Assembly (NCBI RefSeq): GCF_012489685.1
Contig: NC_080042.1
Coordinates: 36,771,158-36,835,157 of the forward strand
Reading direction: 5' to 3'
Source: Lotus japonicus
Taxonomy: Eukaryota; Streptophyta; Magnoliopsida; Fabales; Fabaceae
Length of the DNA: 64,000 nt
Below are positions 20,617-32,618 of this stretch, in pieces. A model generated the notes under the pieces. It was not told where the DNA came from. It did not search any database and worked only from the letters and a program-made list of their open reading frames with translations. The translations under genes were made by a program, and so were the position numbers. Within the stretch, counting starts at the first letter, position 1. Each line of letters opens with the position of its first letter.

Positions 20617-22420
20617 TGTAACACCCCGATTTCCAGGTGTCACTTTAGTAACCAAAAATAATCTTTACGCGGAAAACAGGTAAATTTTTTTTTCGTTTTC
20701 TTTCCTTTAAATCAAAACGATAAGGAAGTAAAGACAAAACCCAACCACTAAACTAACCAACATACATCAAATATAAACATGTACAGCCTCAGCTGCACTT
20801 CCACGTCACACACACTCGCAGTGACTCCAAAGTAGTGTGCCCGTAGGCAAATATATACAGACCCAGAAGTGTGAGTGAGAAAAAGTGTAATTACAAACCA
20901 CTAGGAGAAAGTCGGCCTCAAAATGGCCTAAGCAAAGACCCCTATGGTCCGACTGACTCACTGTGATCCCTCCGTAAGAGAACCACACAAAAAGCCATGC
21001 ATCGGGAACCTACCCTGTCCCAAAAGCAAAACGAATCAGAGCTATTACAGTAACAACCAACTCCAAAAGACTCTAACCACCCATACCCCACACTACTATC
21101 ATCGAACCTCCCTCGATCAGGCATGAAGTCCGGGTCCTCGTCGAAAGCTTCAGTAATAGTCGTTCCGCTCCGGGTCTTTCCCGCACAACGAATCATCACG
21201 AACCGGCTGACAGACGCCTGGCAGCAGGCCGACCGCCCAAACACAAACATACAAACAAAGCCAAGGCGCTAGGGTCAACTTACAGAATACAATAGATATA
21301 CAATCAACTTGTGATAAAGGGGATATATACATATGTTGTATATTTATACATATAAGTTATGTATTGCCTACTCTAAGGTATATACATAACATGTTCTCGA
21401 ATCTCCTACACAGTTCAATCATTAATACCTAACGATGTTCATCAACATCAAATCATCATAATCTCAACATATGAAGTTAGGTGATAAGGTTAGTCAAACA
21501 ATGTATCGTCCTCCCAACACACACGTATCCAACTAAACCAATGTTCCCTGTCGTTGCCCTAGGGTAAACGACGATGAAATCTCACGCTTCCATGAAGTCT
21601 CACGCTTCAATGGGGTCTTACGCTTTCACGAAGTCTCACGCTTCAGTGAAATCTCACACATTCACGAAGTCTCACGCTTCAGTGAAGTTTCGCGCCTTCA
21701 CGAAGTCTCACGCTTCAGTGAAGTTGCACGCCTCCGCAAAGTCTCCCGCTTCAGCGAAGGTGTACGCCTCCGCAAAGTCTCCCGTTTCAGCGAAGGTTCC
21801 CGTCTCCACGAGGTCTCCCGCCTCAGTGAAGTTTCTGCTTTCACGAAGTCTCACGCCTCAGTGAAGCTTACTCACTTTCACGAAGTCTCACGCTTCAGTG
21901 AAGTTCCATGCTTTCACGAAGTCTCACGCCTCAGTGAAGCTTCCCGTTCTTCGCTATGGATGGACCATTCCCGTTATCCATCCTGGATGAACCATTCCCG
22001 TTATTCATCCTTGGTGAACCATTCCCGTTATTCACCATATGATGAACCATTCCCGTTATTCATCATTTATGCAAGGTGAACCATTCCCGTTATTCACCCG
22101 ATTGATGCAATATGGTTAGCCAAACAACGAATCGCCCTTACCACGAAAGTGTGTAGCTCACAACCCAATCTCAACAAACCCATGAGTTAGTGTCGGTCAA
22201 TACAACACAACTCGGAGTAAGTGTCGGTCAATACAACACAACTCGATCCACAGAATACACAAGGGTCTAGTGTCGGTCAATACAACACCGCCCAAACAAC
22301 AAGAGCACTAGGTGTCGGTCAATACAACACGGCTCCACAACACTCCCCAAGAGTACTAAAGTACTCGGTGACTTCAATCATCACCATAGCTCACCTTAGT
22401 GGCTTTCCCCAATTCCGATA
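20617..22420 (-). repeat. Element 2, 5' LTR, first part
   Basis: Copy of 14029-15833 at a constant offset of 6588 bp, with all three arrays (21571-21945, 21958-22098, 22191-22329). Cut at 22420 by the solo LTR insertion; CGATA at 22416-22420 is the target-site duplication. Confidence 0.95.
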
Positions 22421-23082
22421 TGTAAGGCCCGAGTTTTTAAGTTCATACTAAGTGAATAAACTTCTTATTCACGATTAGGGTTGATGTAATGTGAAGGGAA
22501 ACCTGAACGAAAGTTTATCAAATGAAATATATTTATGAAGGAGGAAGTTCAGGAAAAGTTCAAGGATTGCATTATGATCGATAAAAGTTATAGCACGAAC
22601 GTTTTACGCTTAAACCTAGGTCAGAAACCCTAGTATATAGCTAATTTTCACTTTTAGGCACGATGGCAGTTAATTCCAAAAATCTTCAGAGAAATGTTAG
22701 AACTTCTCTTTTTCCATATATCACAATCATTTCGAGGCGAAACTCTAGGATCTACGAACGTCCGATTCCAATCATCGGAAGTTTGCCGAAACCGAATCCC
22801 TGGTATTTCAAAACCCTAGAATTTCCCGACTTTGAGGACTTTATCTATTCAGAGCTTCAAATGAATATTCCACACGCGTACACCCATTTCTCTTGATGAT
22901 TTCAATCTTTCTTCAGAAGGAAGTTTTCCATTCCGACATTCGAGGCAAAAAGCAACTTATCGGGTAAAATAGTTTTACACCGACTTTGCACCGACTTTGC
23001 ATTAGTTGCCAAAAATACAAGGAGACATCTTCTTAGCTTGGGAATTCCTTTGCCAAAACCTATCTTAGAATTCATGGTGAAT

Positions 23083-23148
23083 GACGCCGGAAAAATCGGA
23101 TTCGCGGAACTTTCATTTTCCCGCGAATTTCCACCTTCTATATATAGC
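23083..23148 (+). promoter_or_regulatory. Promoter region of the 22421 LTR
   Basis: GCCGGAAAAATCGGATTCGC followed by GGAACTTTCATTTTCCCGCG, a variant of the TCGCGA box (TCGCGG here), and TATA at 23138-23148 (CTATATATAGC). Confidence 0.6.
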
Positions 23149-23283
23149 AAATAAAGGAAGAAAAAACACAATTTTCCTCCATTTTCTCTCCTCTAAACCG
23201 CGGCCAAGAACAAGGAAGAAGGAAGAAGAGTTTTTCTTCATCGTTTGCTTGATCGTTGATCCGTTAGTTGCTACTTCAAGGCT

Positions 23284-26200
23284 TCGAGGTATAGTCGCTA
23301 ATCCTTACCTCCGATCGCTTTTTCCATAGCTTTTCTGTAGAGTTTTCTGAGTGGATAGTTTATGGGTTTTTGCAAAACTATCCTGAATCTTTCATTTCTG
23401 ATTCTAAACCTCTTCTATGTATGCCCAAGATCACTTCTGCCGGATTAGATTTTCCGTTATGTCGCCGGAATTCCGCCGGAATCAATTTGAACCTAAAATA
23501 CCCATTTTATGTAGTTTTTGAGTAAAGTTCCAATCTTTAGGCTGTAAACTATCGCCTTAGCTTAGTGCTAGTAGGATTAGTTTTCATAAACGTCGTTGGT
23601 GACGTCCCTGCAAAATTTTATTTTTGGGATTTCAGTTTTGAAAATCCTAAGTTAAAAATCATGACCAAAATACCCCTGCGACAGTTTTTGATCCGATAAT
23701 TTTTCCGAGTTCAGAATACCCTTAGTTACGGCTTATGAAAGCATAGGAACCAAGTTTGATCGAAGAAAAATCGAACCCTACAATTACCTATAGTGGCCGA
23801 GAGCTATTAAGGGGGAGGAAGAAATTTCCTTTTCCGAAAACTTGTCTTTTCGCGCTAGATTATCGTACCTTAGAGTATAGATTACTTCGAGTAACCTTAG
23901 TAAGTATCGATAGCTTAGTTTCTGATAGATTCTGATTGATTTTTGTGGTTTTGTTCTAAAGGTGATTTTGAGGAATTTCCTGAGGATCAACACCTTGCTT
24001 GTGAAGAAGAGTTTGAAGTTTTTGCTGGAGAACCTTCAGGTGAGGGCTTCTCACTGAATCTCTAGTTAATGCTTAGGGTCGATGTTTCGACATTGTTTAC
24101 TGTTTATGCACTGGGATTGTGTGTGATTGAAAATGTTTTCTGAGGCTTCGGCTGACAATGTAGATGATTCATCTACTGAATGTTTTTGAAGATTGACTTA
24201 CATGCTATGTGCTATGTGGGTAATCTAGGATGTGTGGTGCATGCTTTATATGCTAAGTGCTAAGTGTTTATGATGCGATTTATTGATATATGACATGTTG
24301 TCGATTGTGATGATTTAAATATGCTTTACACTGAAAATCTGAGATTCTGAATGGTGAGAATAGCGGGCAGGTCATGCCGATTTTATTTTGAGAGTTTTGA
24401 GAAAGTTTGATAGGACGAACGAGGTTCGGGCCTTGTATAGGGTTTATGGATCGAGACATTCTCTGGAGTCATTTGGGGATTCGAAGATCCCGAGAACTTA
24501 TAGGAATTGCGATAAGACTAAAAAGGATATTATTTTGAAAAGAAAATTCATAAGACATTAAACAACCTCTAAATATTTAAGTAAGGGTAATAATCTCGAG
24601 GTATAGTCGCTAATCCTTACCTCCGATCGCTTTTTCCATAGCTTTTCTGTAGAGTTTTCTGAGTGGATAGTTTATGGGTTTTTGCAAAACTATCCTGAAT
24701 CTTTCATTTCTGATTCTAAACCTCTTCTATGTATGCCCAAGATCACTTCTGCCGGATTAGATTTTCCGTTATGTCGCCGGAATTCCGCCGGAATCAATTT
24801 GAACCTAAAATACCCATTTTATGTAGTTTTTGAGTAAAGTTCCAATCTTTAGGCTGTAAACTATCGCCTTAGCTTAGTGCTAGTAGGATTAGTTTTCATA
24901 AACGTCGTTGGTGACGTCCCTGCAAAATTTTATTTTTGGGATTTCAGTTTTGAAAATCCTAAGTTAAAAATCATGACCAAAATACCCCTGCGACAGTTTT
25001 TGATCCGATAATTTTTCCGAGTTCAGAATACCCTTAGTTACGGCTTATGAAAGCATAGGAACCAAGTTTGATCGAAGAAAAATCGAACCCTACAATTACC
25101 TATAGTGGCCGAGAGCTATTAAGGGGGAGGAAGAAATTTCCTTTTCCGAAAACTTGTCTTTTCGCGCTAGATTATCGTACCTTAGAGTATAGATTACTTC
25201 GAGTAACCTTAGTAAGTATCGATAGCTTAGTTTCTGATAGATTCTGATTGATTTTTGTGGTTTTGTTCTAAAGGTGATTTTGAGGAATTTCCTGAGGATC
25301 AACACCTTGCTTGTGAAGAAGAGTTTGAAGTTTTTGCTGGAGAACCTTCAGGTGAGGGCTTCTCACTGAATCTCTAGTTAATGCTTAGGGTCGATGTTTC
25401 GACATTGTTTACTGTTTATGCACTGGGATTGTGTGTGATTGAAAATGTTTTCTGAGGCTTCGGCTGACAATGTAGATGATTCATCTACTGAATGTTTTTG
25501 AAGATTGACTTACATGCTATGTGCTATGTGGGTAATCTAGGATGTGTGGTGCATGCTTTATATGCTAAGTGCTAAGTGTTTATGATGCGATTTATTGATA
25601 TATGACATGTTGTCGATTGTGATGATTTAAATATGCTTTACACTGAAAATCTGAGATTCTGAATGGTGAGAATAGCGGGCAGGTCATGCCGATTTTATTT
25701 TGAGAGTTTTGAGAAAGTTTGATAGGACGAACGAGGTTCGGGCCTTGTATAGGGTTTATGGATCGAGACATTCTCTGGAGTCATTTGGGGATTCGAAGAT
25801 CCCGAGAACTTATAGGAATTGCGATAAGACTAAAAAGGATATTATTTTGAAAAGAAAATTCATAAGACATTAAACAACCTCTAAATATTTAAGTAAGGGT
25901 AATAATCTCGAGGTATAGTCGCTAATCCTTACCTCCGATCGCTTTTTCCATAGCTTTTCTGTAGAGTTTTCTGAGTGGATAGTTTATGGGTTTTTGCAAA
26001 ACTATCCTGAATCTTTCATTTCTGATTCTAAACCTCTTCTATGTATGCCCAAGATCACTTCTGCCGGATTAGATTTTCCGTTATGTCGCCGGAATTCCGC
26101 CGGAATCAATTTGAACCTAAAATACCCATTTTATGTAGTTTTTGAGTAAAGTTCCAATCTTTAGGCTGTAAACTATCGCCTTAGCTTAGTGCTAGTAGGA

Positions 26201-27219
26201 TTAGTTTTCATAAACGTCGTTGGTGACGTCCCTGCAAAATTTTATTTTTGGGATTTCAGTTTTGAAAATCCTAAGTTAAAAATCATGACCAAAATACCCC
26301 TGCGACAGTTTTTGATCCGATAATTTTTCCGAGTTCAGAATACCCTTAGTTACGGCTTATGAAAGCATAGGAACCAAGTTTGATCGAAGAAAAATCGAAC
26401 CCTACAATTACCTATAGTGGCCGAGAGCTATTAAGGGGGAGGAAGAAATTTCCTTTTCCGAAAACTTGTCTTTTCGCGCTAGATTATCGTACCTTAGAGT
26501 ATAGATTACTTCGAGTAACCTTAGTAAGTATCGATAGCTTAGTTTCTGATAGATTCTGATTGATTTTTGTGGTTTTGTTCTAAAGGTGATTTTGAGGAAT
26601 TTCCTGAGGATCAACACCTTGCTTGTGAAGAAGAGTTTGAAGTTTTTGCTGGAGAACCTTCAGGTGAGGGCTTCTCACTGAATCTCTAGTTAATGCTTAG
26701 GGTCGATGTTTCGACATTGTTTACTGTTTATGCACTGGGATTGTGTGTGATTGAAAATGTTTTCTGAGGCTTCGGCTGACAATGTAGATGATTCATCTAC
26801 TGAATGTTTTTGAAGATTGACTTACATGCTATGTGCTATGTGGGTAATCTAGGATGTGTGGTGCATGCTTTATATGCTAAGTGCTAAGTGTTTATGATGC
26901 GATTTATTGATATATGACATGTTGTCGATTGTGATGATTTAAATATGCTTTACACTGAAAATCTGAGATTCTGAATGGTGAGAATAGCGGGCAGGTCATG
27001 CCGATTTTATTTTGAGAGTTTTGAGAAAGTTTGATAGGACGAACGAGGTTCGGGCCTTGTATAGGGTTTATGGATCGAGACATTCTCTGGAGTCATTTGG
27101 GGATTCGAAGATCCCGAGAACTTATAGGAATTGCGATAAGACTAAAAAGGATATTATTTTGAAAAGAAAATTCATAAGACATTAAACAACCTCTAAATAT
27201 TTAAGTAAGGGTAATAATC
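23284..27219 (+). repeat. Three tandem copies of a 1312-bp unit
   Basis: Units start at 23284, 24596 and 25908 with TCGAGGTATAG, and the array ends at 27219 before TCGAAAGG. I see no difference between the three copies in the stretches compared, including the minus-strand 69-codon frame. The borders share TCGA, so the amplification probably began by recombination at that 4-base match and then by unequal exchange. The unit lies just downstream of the TATA box and holds the CCCCTGCGACAG and CTTCGGCTGA blocks. Confidence 0.95.
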
Positions 27220-27301
27220 TCGAAAGGAGGCTTTGGATGAAAATCATAGTTTGGAAAACGAGAAGTGTCGTTGGATCCAAGTGTTGAGTCTGTTGTTGTT
27301 G

Positions 27302-27422
27302 TGCTGTTGGAGCAGCGTTGGTTGTTGTGCTGTTGGAGCAGCTATGTTGTGGGGCTATCCTGGGGATAAGTCCGGGGAACCGTTAGTTCCCGAGTATGTG
27401 ATACTCTTGTGCTGTTGGAGCA
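27302..27422 (+). repeat. Three short hairpins TGCTGTTGGAGCA
   Basis: At 27302-27314, 27328-27340 and 27410-27422; TGCT pairs with AGCA around a 5-base loop. They occupy the position that TGCTCGTTGAGCA hairpins hold in the LARD LTR and TGCTCGATGAGCA in the 50139 LTR. Confidence 0.6.
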
Positions 27423-28097
27423 GCGATGTGTGTTGTGAAGTGTGTCTTTTGTCGCAGAATCGACTTTGCCTTAGGGTAAGATTTTAGAGACTTTAATTTA
27501 CCTAGAACACGTGGCGACGTGTCGAGTGAGGACGGAGACGTTGTTTGACTAATCATCCTGCATTCATGCAACATTAATGGGGTATTAACACAGGACGTAC
27601 TCTGGACCTCGTCGGATTCCAAAATGGTCATAAGACCCGGATTTCCGTGATAGAGCGTCTGTAGACGTCTCTTGTAGCAGACCGAAATGGCAGACCTACG
27701 GGTTACGGCTGATCTGACTACCGTTGTTGTTGGAGTAAGAGGCACGCGGGCCGAAATGGCACCACCGTGGCTGGTGAAGGGCTGATCCGTTGATGTCCAT
27801 CCGTTCCGGATTGCATATTGGTTGACTGGGTTAACCTGCATACATATCATGCAACATGCATACTAATTTAGTTGTTGAGTGTGATTGCTATTTGATTATC
27901 TTACTTGTAACATGCTAAGTGTTATTATTGCGTTCATGTTATTGTGGAACATGCAACCCTAGGAATGATATCTTTAGCTATAAGCCTAAGTGGCTATCTA
28001 TTATTTGTACCTATTGGATTTATTATCTACATAGTTCTTTAGAGTTGACCCTCGCGTCTTCTGTGTGTGTTTTGGCGGACAACGCCTTTTGTCAGAT

Positions 28098-28575
28098 GAA
28101 CATTGCGGATTGGTTCGCAATGGTCCACCCTTCGGGGGGGATTAGGTACGAGATGATCGACCAGGACGACCCCGGGTCGTGGGTGGTTGACCCCGTGAGC
28201 CACCGAGCGACGTATTCGGGGCGTATCATGGAGGACCACGTGGATAGTGGAGGACTCTTGAGGTCAGGAGTGTTGAGGCGATGCTCTATCAGCTTCAACT
28301 TGCCACCGGGCGTTCACTGTGGACCAGGTCTTGGAGGAGCACCGCCGCCACCGTCATCTTCAGAGGAGGAGGATCCCTCAGAGGAGATTCCAGTGGGAGT
28401 GCCTTCGGCAGGGTCTAGTGCACCCTCCGTTGCGATCATTGATGATCAGGGTTCGGGCCCTAAGCCCGTGAGTCCAGCATCGGAGAGCGTTGCAGGAGCG
28501 AGGGGAGGACGGATAGGGTTGATAGACTTGGTCGTTCTGGATTCTGATTCAGACGACGATCATGCTAGCACATAG
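28098..28575 (+). CDS. ORF inside the LTR (acidic, proline/serine-rich), unknown function
   Basis: 159 codons from ATG 28098; the open frame extends upstream to 27919 but the shared LTR block GTTGACCCTCGCG lies there, so I prefer this start. The N-terminal half is well mixed in composition (MNIADWFAMVHPSG, IRYEMIDQDDPGSW, YSGRIM, LLRSGVLRR). The C-terminal half has PPPPSSSEEEDPSEE, then a serine/glycine-rich tail ending LDSDSDDDHAST. No signal peptide, membrane segment or known domain is seen. The ORF at 61593-62075 in another LTR family has the same order of features. Function unknown; it could be a chance frame in a GC-rich stretch, but the resemblance speaks against that. Confidence 0.45.
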
Positions 28576-29068
28576 TTTTGAGTGTTGGTATGAGCTCCTC
28601 GAGTTAGGATTAGTGTAGGGGTAGAGTTTTAGCTCTGACAGTCTTGCTTCATTTGTTACTTAGGGGACAGGGTAGATCCGCCTATAGCTTTTTGTGTGGT
28701 TTCCTTACGGGAATCACAGAGAGTTGGTTGGACTTAGGAGGTCTTATTTTCAGGCCATTGGGTCAGCTGATTCTCAGTTTTGAGGGATGGTGTTGCGGGC
28801 ACTTCACCCTTTTCATTTGGTTTGTATATATTGCCTACGGGCATTGCACTTTTCTTTCCGTCACTTGAGGTTACTCGTGACGAGGTTGTTACTTACAGCG
28901 GGGGCTGTTTATATATTGTATATTAGTTTTATTACTTTTCGCATTTGGGTTTTATTTAATTCAGTCTTGTCTTAGTTATTATCAAAAAAAAAATATTCAC
29001 GTTTTTCCGCATTAAGTTTACTTTTGGTTACTAAAGTGACGCCACCGAAATCGGGGTGTTACACGATA

Positions 29069-31146
29069 ACTCTCCAAACCCACAACAAAGGTCGACTTTT
29101 CCCCGTCTTTCGTAAATGTTTTCCCCTTGAGTTCTCCTATAACTATTCATTTAGTAAAAACGTTTCGAATTGAATTAGTCAGGTTATGAGTTTATTTCTC
29201 AAAGTCTAAGTCTCCCAAAGTCTCTAGTTTACAAAATTCTATTCATTCTAGGATTTCCGAAAACCAACCACCCAAAAGAAGTTTCCCGGGGAAAGTCTAA
29301 GTAAACCAACGAATCCCAACAAATGGCTAAGTCCCAAACCCCTCGTTTGAACTTGCCTAGGGTTGTTCATCCAACCCGAAACATCAAAGATCACAAGATC
29401 AATGAATCTCCACTCCGAAGTCGTGTCAAAACGCACAATCCAACAAAGCACAACATCACAACATCAGTTCATCAACACAATCAACATCAAAGTAAAGCAT
29501 AAGTCGAATTGATCGACGCCTATCATGCATTCATAGCTAATATATAGTAAGTTGCCCTAACCTCGAGCTGTTCCAGCTTCGCAAACAAAGTTCTCCTCAA
29601 ACAATTGCTCTGAGTCTTCCAAAGTTCCCTCAACTGAACCTTGGAGAAAAACAAAGCAGAACCCAAACAAAATCGATTAGTTCGATCGCAAAACAATACA
29701 TAAACGATAGACAAAGCATTAAAGCTTCAGAATAGGACAATCAGGTACGAAAAGACAAGTTTTCGAAAACGAAACACTCCCCCCCCCCCCTTAGGAAATA
29801 GCCCACGACCATAAGGAGAAAAGAGCTTCGGCTCTTTTTCTTCGATCAAATCAATTCACAAGGTAGTTTTAGGATAAAACTAAGGCAAAGAAACTGTCAG
29901 AACAATTTTCGGACAATCGGGTCGAAATACGACTACGCAGGGGCATTTTGGTCCAAAATAAGGGCTCAAAACTTCAAAGTTATCAGTTCTGAAAACAAAT
30001 TTGACAGCAACGATCCTCATGACATCCGTGACAACAAATCCTAAAGGCACGAAGTCAAATTATGACTTTTCGACAATAAAGTTTCGAAATGTGAGACAAA
30101 AAGGTTTTGAAACAGTTTTTCAGATCCTGGACAACTGAATCGCAATCAGAGTTTACAGACAGAGGTTTTAGACTCAGGGGAACGTAAGGAACATAACCCT
30201 AGCGAGAAATCAGAGAAATCAGACAATTTTAGAAAAAGCTCAAAACTTAGAGCACAGAAACGACTTCAGAAACGCAACAGAAACAACAATCAGAGGTAGG
30301 AATCGTGTTAGTTACCTTGATACCTAGAAGTAGGGACGAACTGCACGAAGATTGGTCAAGTTTTCGCGAAAATCTCCTCCCCCCTTGCTCTCCACGAATT
30401 TGGGCCACTAATGGAGGAAAATGAAAGATATTTTGCTTTTTCGCCTATTTATAGGCGGGCGAAATCCCGGGAAAATGAAAATTTCGCGATTCCGATTTTT
30501 GCAGCACGTTCACCAAGGAATTCTAAGAGAGATTCTGGCGTCAGAAATCCAGAACTCAAAACAAATATCTATGATATGGGAAAAACGATATCGAAAATCT
30601 CAAAAGCGGTGTAAGTTAAATCTGTCCCGAAAAACTACTTTTTGCTGTGATCGCCGGACGACAAAACTTCCTTCTGAAGAAAGATTGGAAACGTCGAAAA
30701 AAATCTGGCAGCGCGGACGGAATCTTCGTTAGAAGTCCCGAATAGAAAAAGTCTTCATCCATTGCTCGAAAATAGGGTTTCGAAGCAAAGAAATTAGCGT
30801 CGGCGGACATCCGAAAAGTGAAACCTATCGTGCGTACAGTCCAGAGTTCCGAAATGAAACGCTGGTCGATGGAAAAATAAAGAGAATCTTTAAATTTTCC
30901 GAGAGTTCGAAATCTCACTCAAAACGTTGCTTTAAGAGCGAAATAGCCTATTCTGGACACGCTCGCCATAAGGCAGGTGTGCAGACGACTCGTACTAACT
31001 CCGAAAACAACTACGCAACATTCCTCAAGCAATTCCTGAACTTTCTTCTTCATTAATCTTTCTCAAATGTCAAACTCCTGTCACGCTTACACTGATTCTA
31101 CGTGTGAGTCGGAAACTTAACATGTTCTGAAAATCCAGGTCTTACA
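29069..31146 (-). repeat. Element 2, 5' LTR, second part
   Basis: Continues the LTR after the solo-LTR insertion and matches 15832-17908. It contains the CTACGCAGGGG block (~29918-29954) and the promoter. Differs from the 3' LTR by scattered single bases and by the length of a C-run (about 29777). Confidence 0.95.
30443..30501 (-). promoter_or_regulatory. LTR promoter of element 2 (5' LTR copy)
   Basis: CCTATTTATAGG at 30443-30454 (minus-strand TATAAATA) and TCGCGA at 30484-30489. In the 5' LTR this would drive the element transcript leftward. Confidence 0.65.
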
Positions 31147-32173
31147 TGATTGCTTCAGGGTTGTCTGCCTGGGTCCACAAGGGAAAGTCGTTCAGAGGGA
31201 CTCTTCTTTTTCTGATTTCAGAAGATGTGTCTTCATGGGCAGGAGCAATCTTCTTTTTGACTAGACCCATCTTCTTCAGAGAATTTGCAGTGAAGACATC
31301 ACTGACAATGGTGGTCAAATCCTCTACGCATCCAGCATTGACCAGATCTTGAATAAGGCCACTCTCAATGAAGAGATCAGACAGCAATCTCCCAAAAGGG
31401 ATATACTTGATTGCGGACTTGATGGAGGCAATTGTCCTTGACTTCCGGATACATTCCTTCAGGTAAGAGAACAAGAAGAAGGGAAGGCAGAGTTTCCTCT
31501 TGTCTTGGATGAAGACAAGCATTGCCTTCTGGCAGAAGTTAATGTAATCTGGGGAACTGCCCTTTGGCCTCTGGTTGATGCAGTTCAGCAGAATCTTGTG
31601 CCAGATTCTGAGCTTGGGATGAAGATCCATCACTTTGTAATTTGTCTTGCCCGGTTTGTAATTGGTGTACAGGGCCTTGTTGGTCTCATCCTTCGTTTGG
31701 GGTTTCAGCTTCGATTCAGTGAATTGGAATCGATACCCAAGAGCAGTTTCTGGACCCAGCAGATTCACGAAGGACTTCTCAGTAATGATGATTCTCCTAC
31801 CAGCAATGTGGGAGACCACCTGAGTGTCGTCGCAGTCAGCGTGCTTCCAGAACTCTTTAATCAATTTGTCATACACCGGTCCTCGAAGCCTGTTGAAGTA
31901 ATTTTCCCAGCCTTGAGCTTGGACTTCAGGACGAAGATCATACCCATTTGTAGCAAGATTGTCGAGGTCAAATCTCCATTCTGCCAGTACTTGAAGTTCC
32001 TCAGGAGCATATACACAGTGAACGGCACAGCCCCGTTCTGCAATCGGAATAATCTGCTCTTGAGCTTGATCTTGAACAGGAGCTTCAGGATCCAATTGGC
32101 CTGTAGCTTGACCAACTACCATATGAGGGAACTGGGTTGCATCTGCAGTAGCTCTTCTGGTTTGTCTCACCAT
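31147..32173 (-). CDS. Env-like third ORF of element A, N-terminal part (PF20167-like domain)
   Basis: About 342 codons from ATG 32173, open up to the element 2 insertion. The N-terminus is polar (MVRQTRRATADATQFPHM). From residue ~70 on the pattern fits the 'putative plant transposon protein' domain found in Sirevirus env-like ORFs and related retroelement ORFs: GWENYFNRLRGPVYDKLIKEF, VVSHIAGRRIIITEKSFVNL, LRIWHKILLNCI and KLCLPFFLFSYLKECI. It sits downstream of pol, as in SIRE1. No convincing signal peptide or transmembrane helix is seen, so 'env-like' is only a positional name. A CT-rich leader (32174-32330) precedes the ATG. The reading frame resumes at 14028. What the protein does is unknown. 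Confidence 0.7.
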
Positions 32174-32618
32174 TGTTGGAGCGGTTGAAGGTTTTGGGTA
32201 GAAGATGAAGGTTGAAAATGAATAGAGAGCGAGAGAGAAATCGAGGGTAAGCGGTTTTGAAAATACGAGAGAGAGAGAGAGTAAAAACCGAAAGTGTAGG
32301 AGATCGTGTGTGTATAGTGGGTTTTATCAAATAACCGTTGTTGATTCAAAAAGCATTTTAAGATCAACGGTTAAAAATTAAAGACATGATAGTAACAGTA
32401 AATACACGTATCACACACTGGAGAGAAGCACATCTACACGCATCATGACAGACTGTCACACGGGCACAAGGAACTATGCATCAGAGATACTGACACACGT
32501 GTTACTGTCTCAGCTTCAGAGTCATCACCAATGGGTGCACACATTCTGATTGAGTTACCTTCTGGACTAGACATCTTCTGATCAAGAAGTATTCATAGTC
32601 AGAGGTTCTGATCCATCT
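32174..32618 (-). other. Spacer between pol and env-like ORF of element A
   Basis: Minus-strand leader with a GA/CT microsatellite (about 32266-32281) and a TATA-like CACTATACACAC (about 32315). It could carry an internal promoter or splice site for the env-like ORF; neither is proven by the sequence. Confidence 0.5.

Larger units (their letters stand above)
22421..29063 (+). mobile_element. Solo LTR of a long-LTR gypsy family (6643 bp) inside the LTR of element 2
   Basis: Ends TGTAAGGCCCGAGTT and GGGGTGTTACA, flanked by CGATA (22416-22420 and 29064-29068). No PBS or polypurine tract occurs inside, so it is one LTR left by LTR-LTR recombination. Without the two extra 1312-bp units it would be about 4.0 kb, in line with the other families here. 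It holds a promoter (23083-23148), short hairpins (27302-27422) and an ORF (28098-28575). Confidence 0.92.
14029..31146 (-). mobile_element. Element 2: non-autonomous Ty3/gypsy retrotransposon nested in element A (TSD TGATT)
   Basis: Plus-strand ends are TGTAACACCCCGATTT (14029) and GTCTTACA (31146), flanked by TGATT at 14024-14028 and 31147-31151. LTRs are 14029-17908 (3880 bp) and 20617-22420 plus 29069-31146 (3882 bp in total), the second one split by a solo LTR. The internal region (17909-20616, 2.7 kb) has PBS, leader, filler and an integrase-chromodomain scrap, but no gag. I noticed about fifteen single-base differences between the LTRs, so it is young, though slightly older than the LARD-like element by the same count. 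Confidence 0.95.

Noticed and set aside
22421..29063. Complete retrotransposon instead of solo LTR
   Set aside because: No PBS, polypurine tract or pol sequence; the inner direct repeats are a 1312-bp triplication that lacks LTR termini.
31147..32173. True viral envelope glycoprotein
   Set aside because: No signal peptide, transmembrane segment or cysteine pattern; the name env-like is positional only.
31505..32188. Plus-strand ORF of 227 codons
   Set aside because: Antisense shadow of the env-like ORF.
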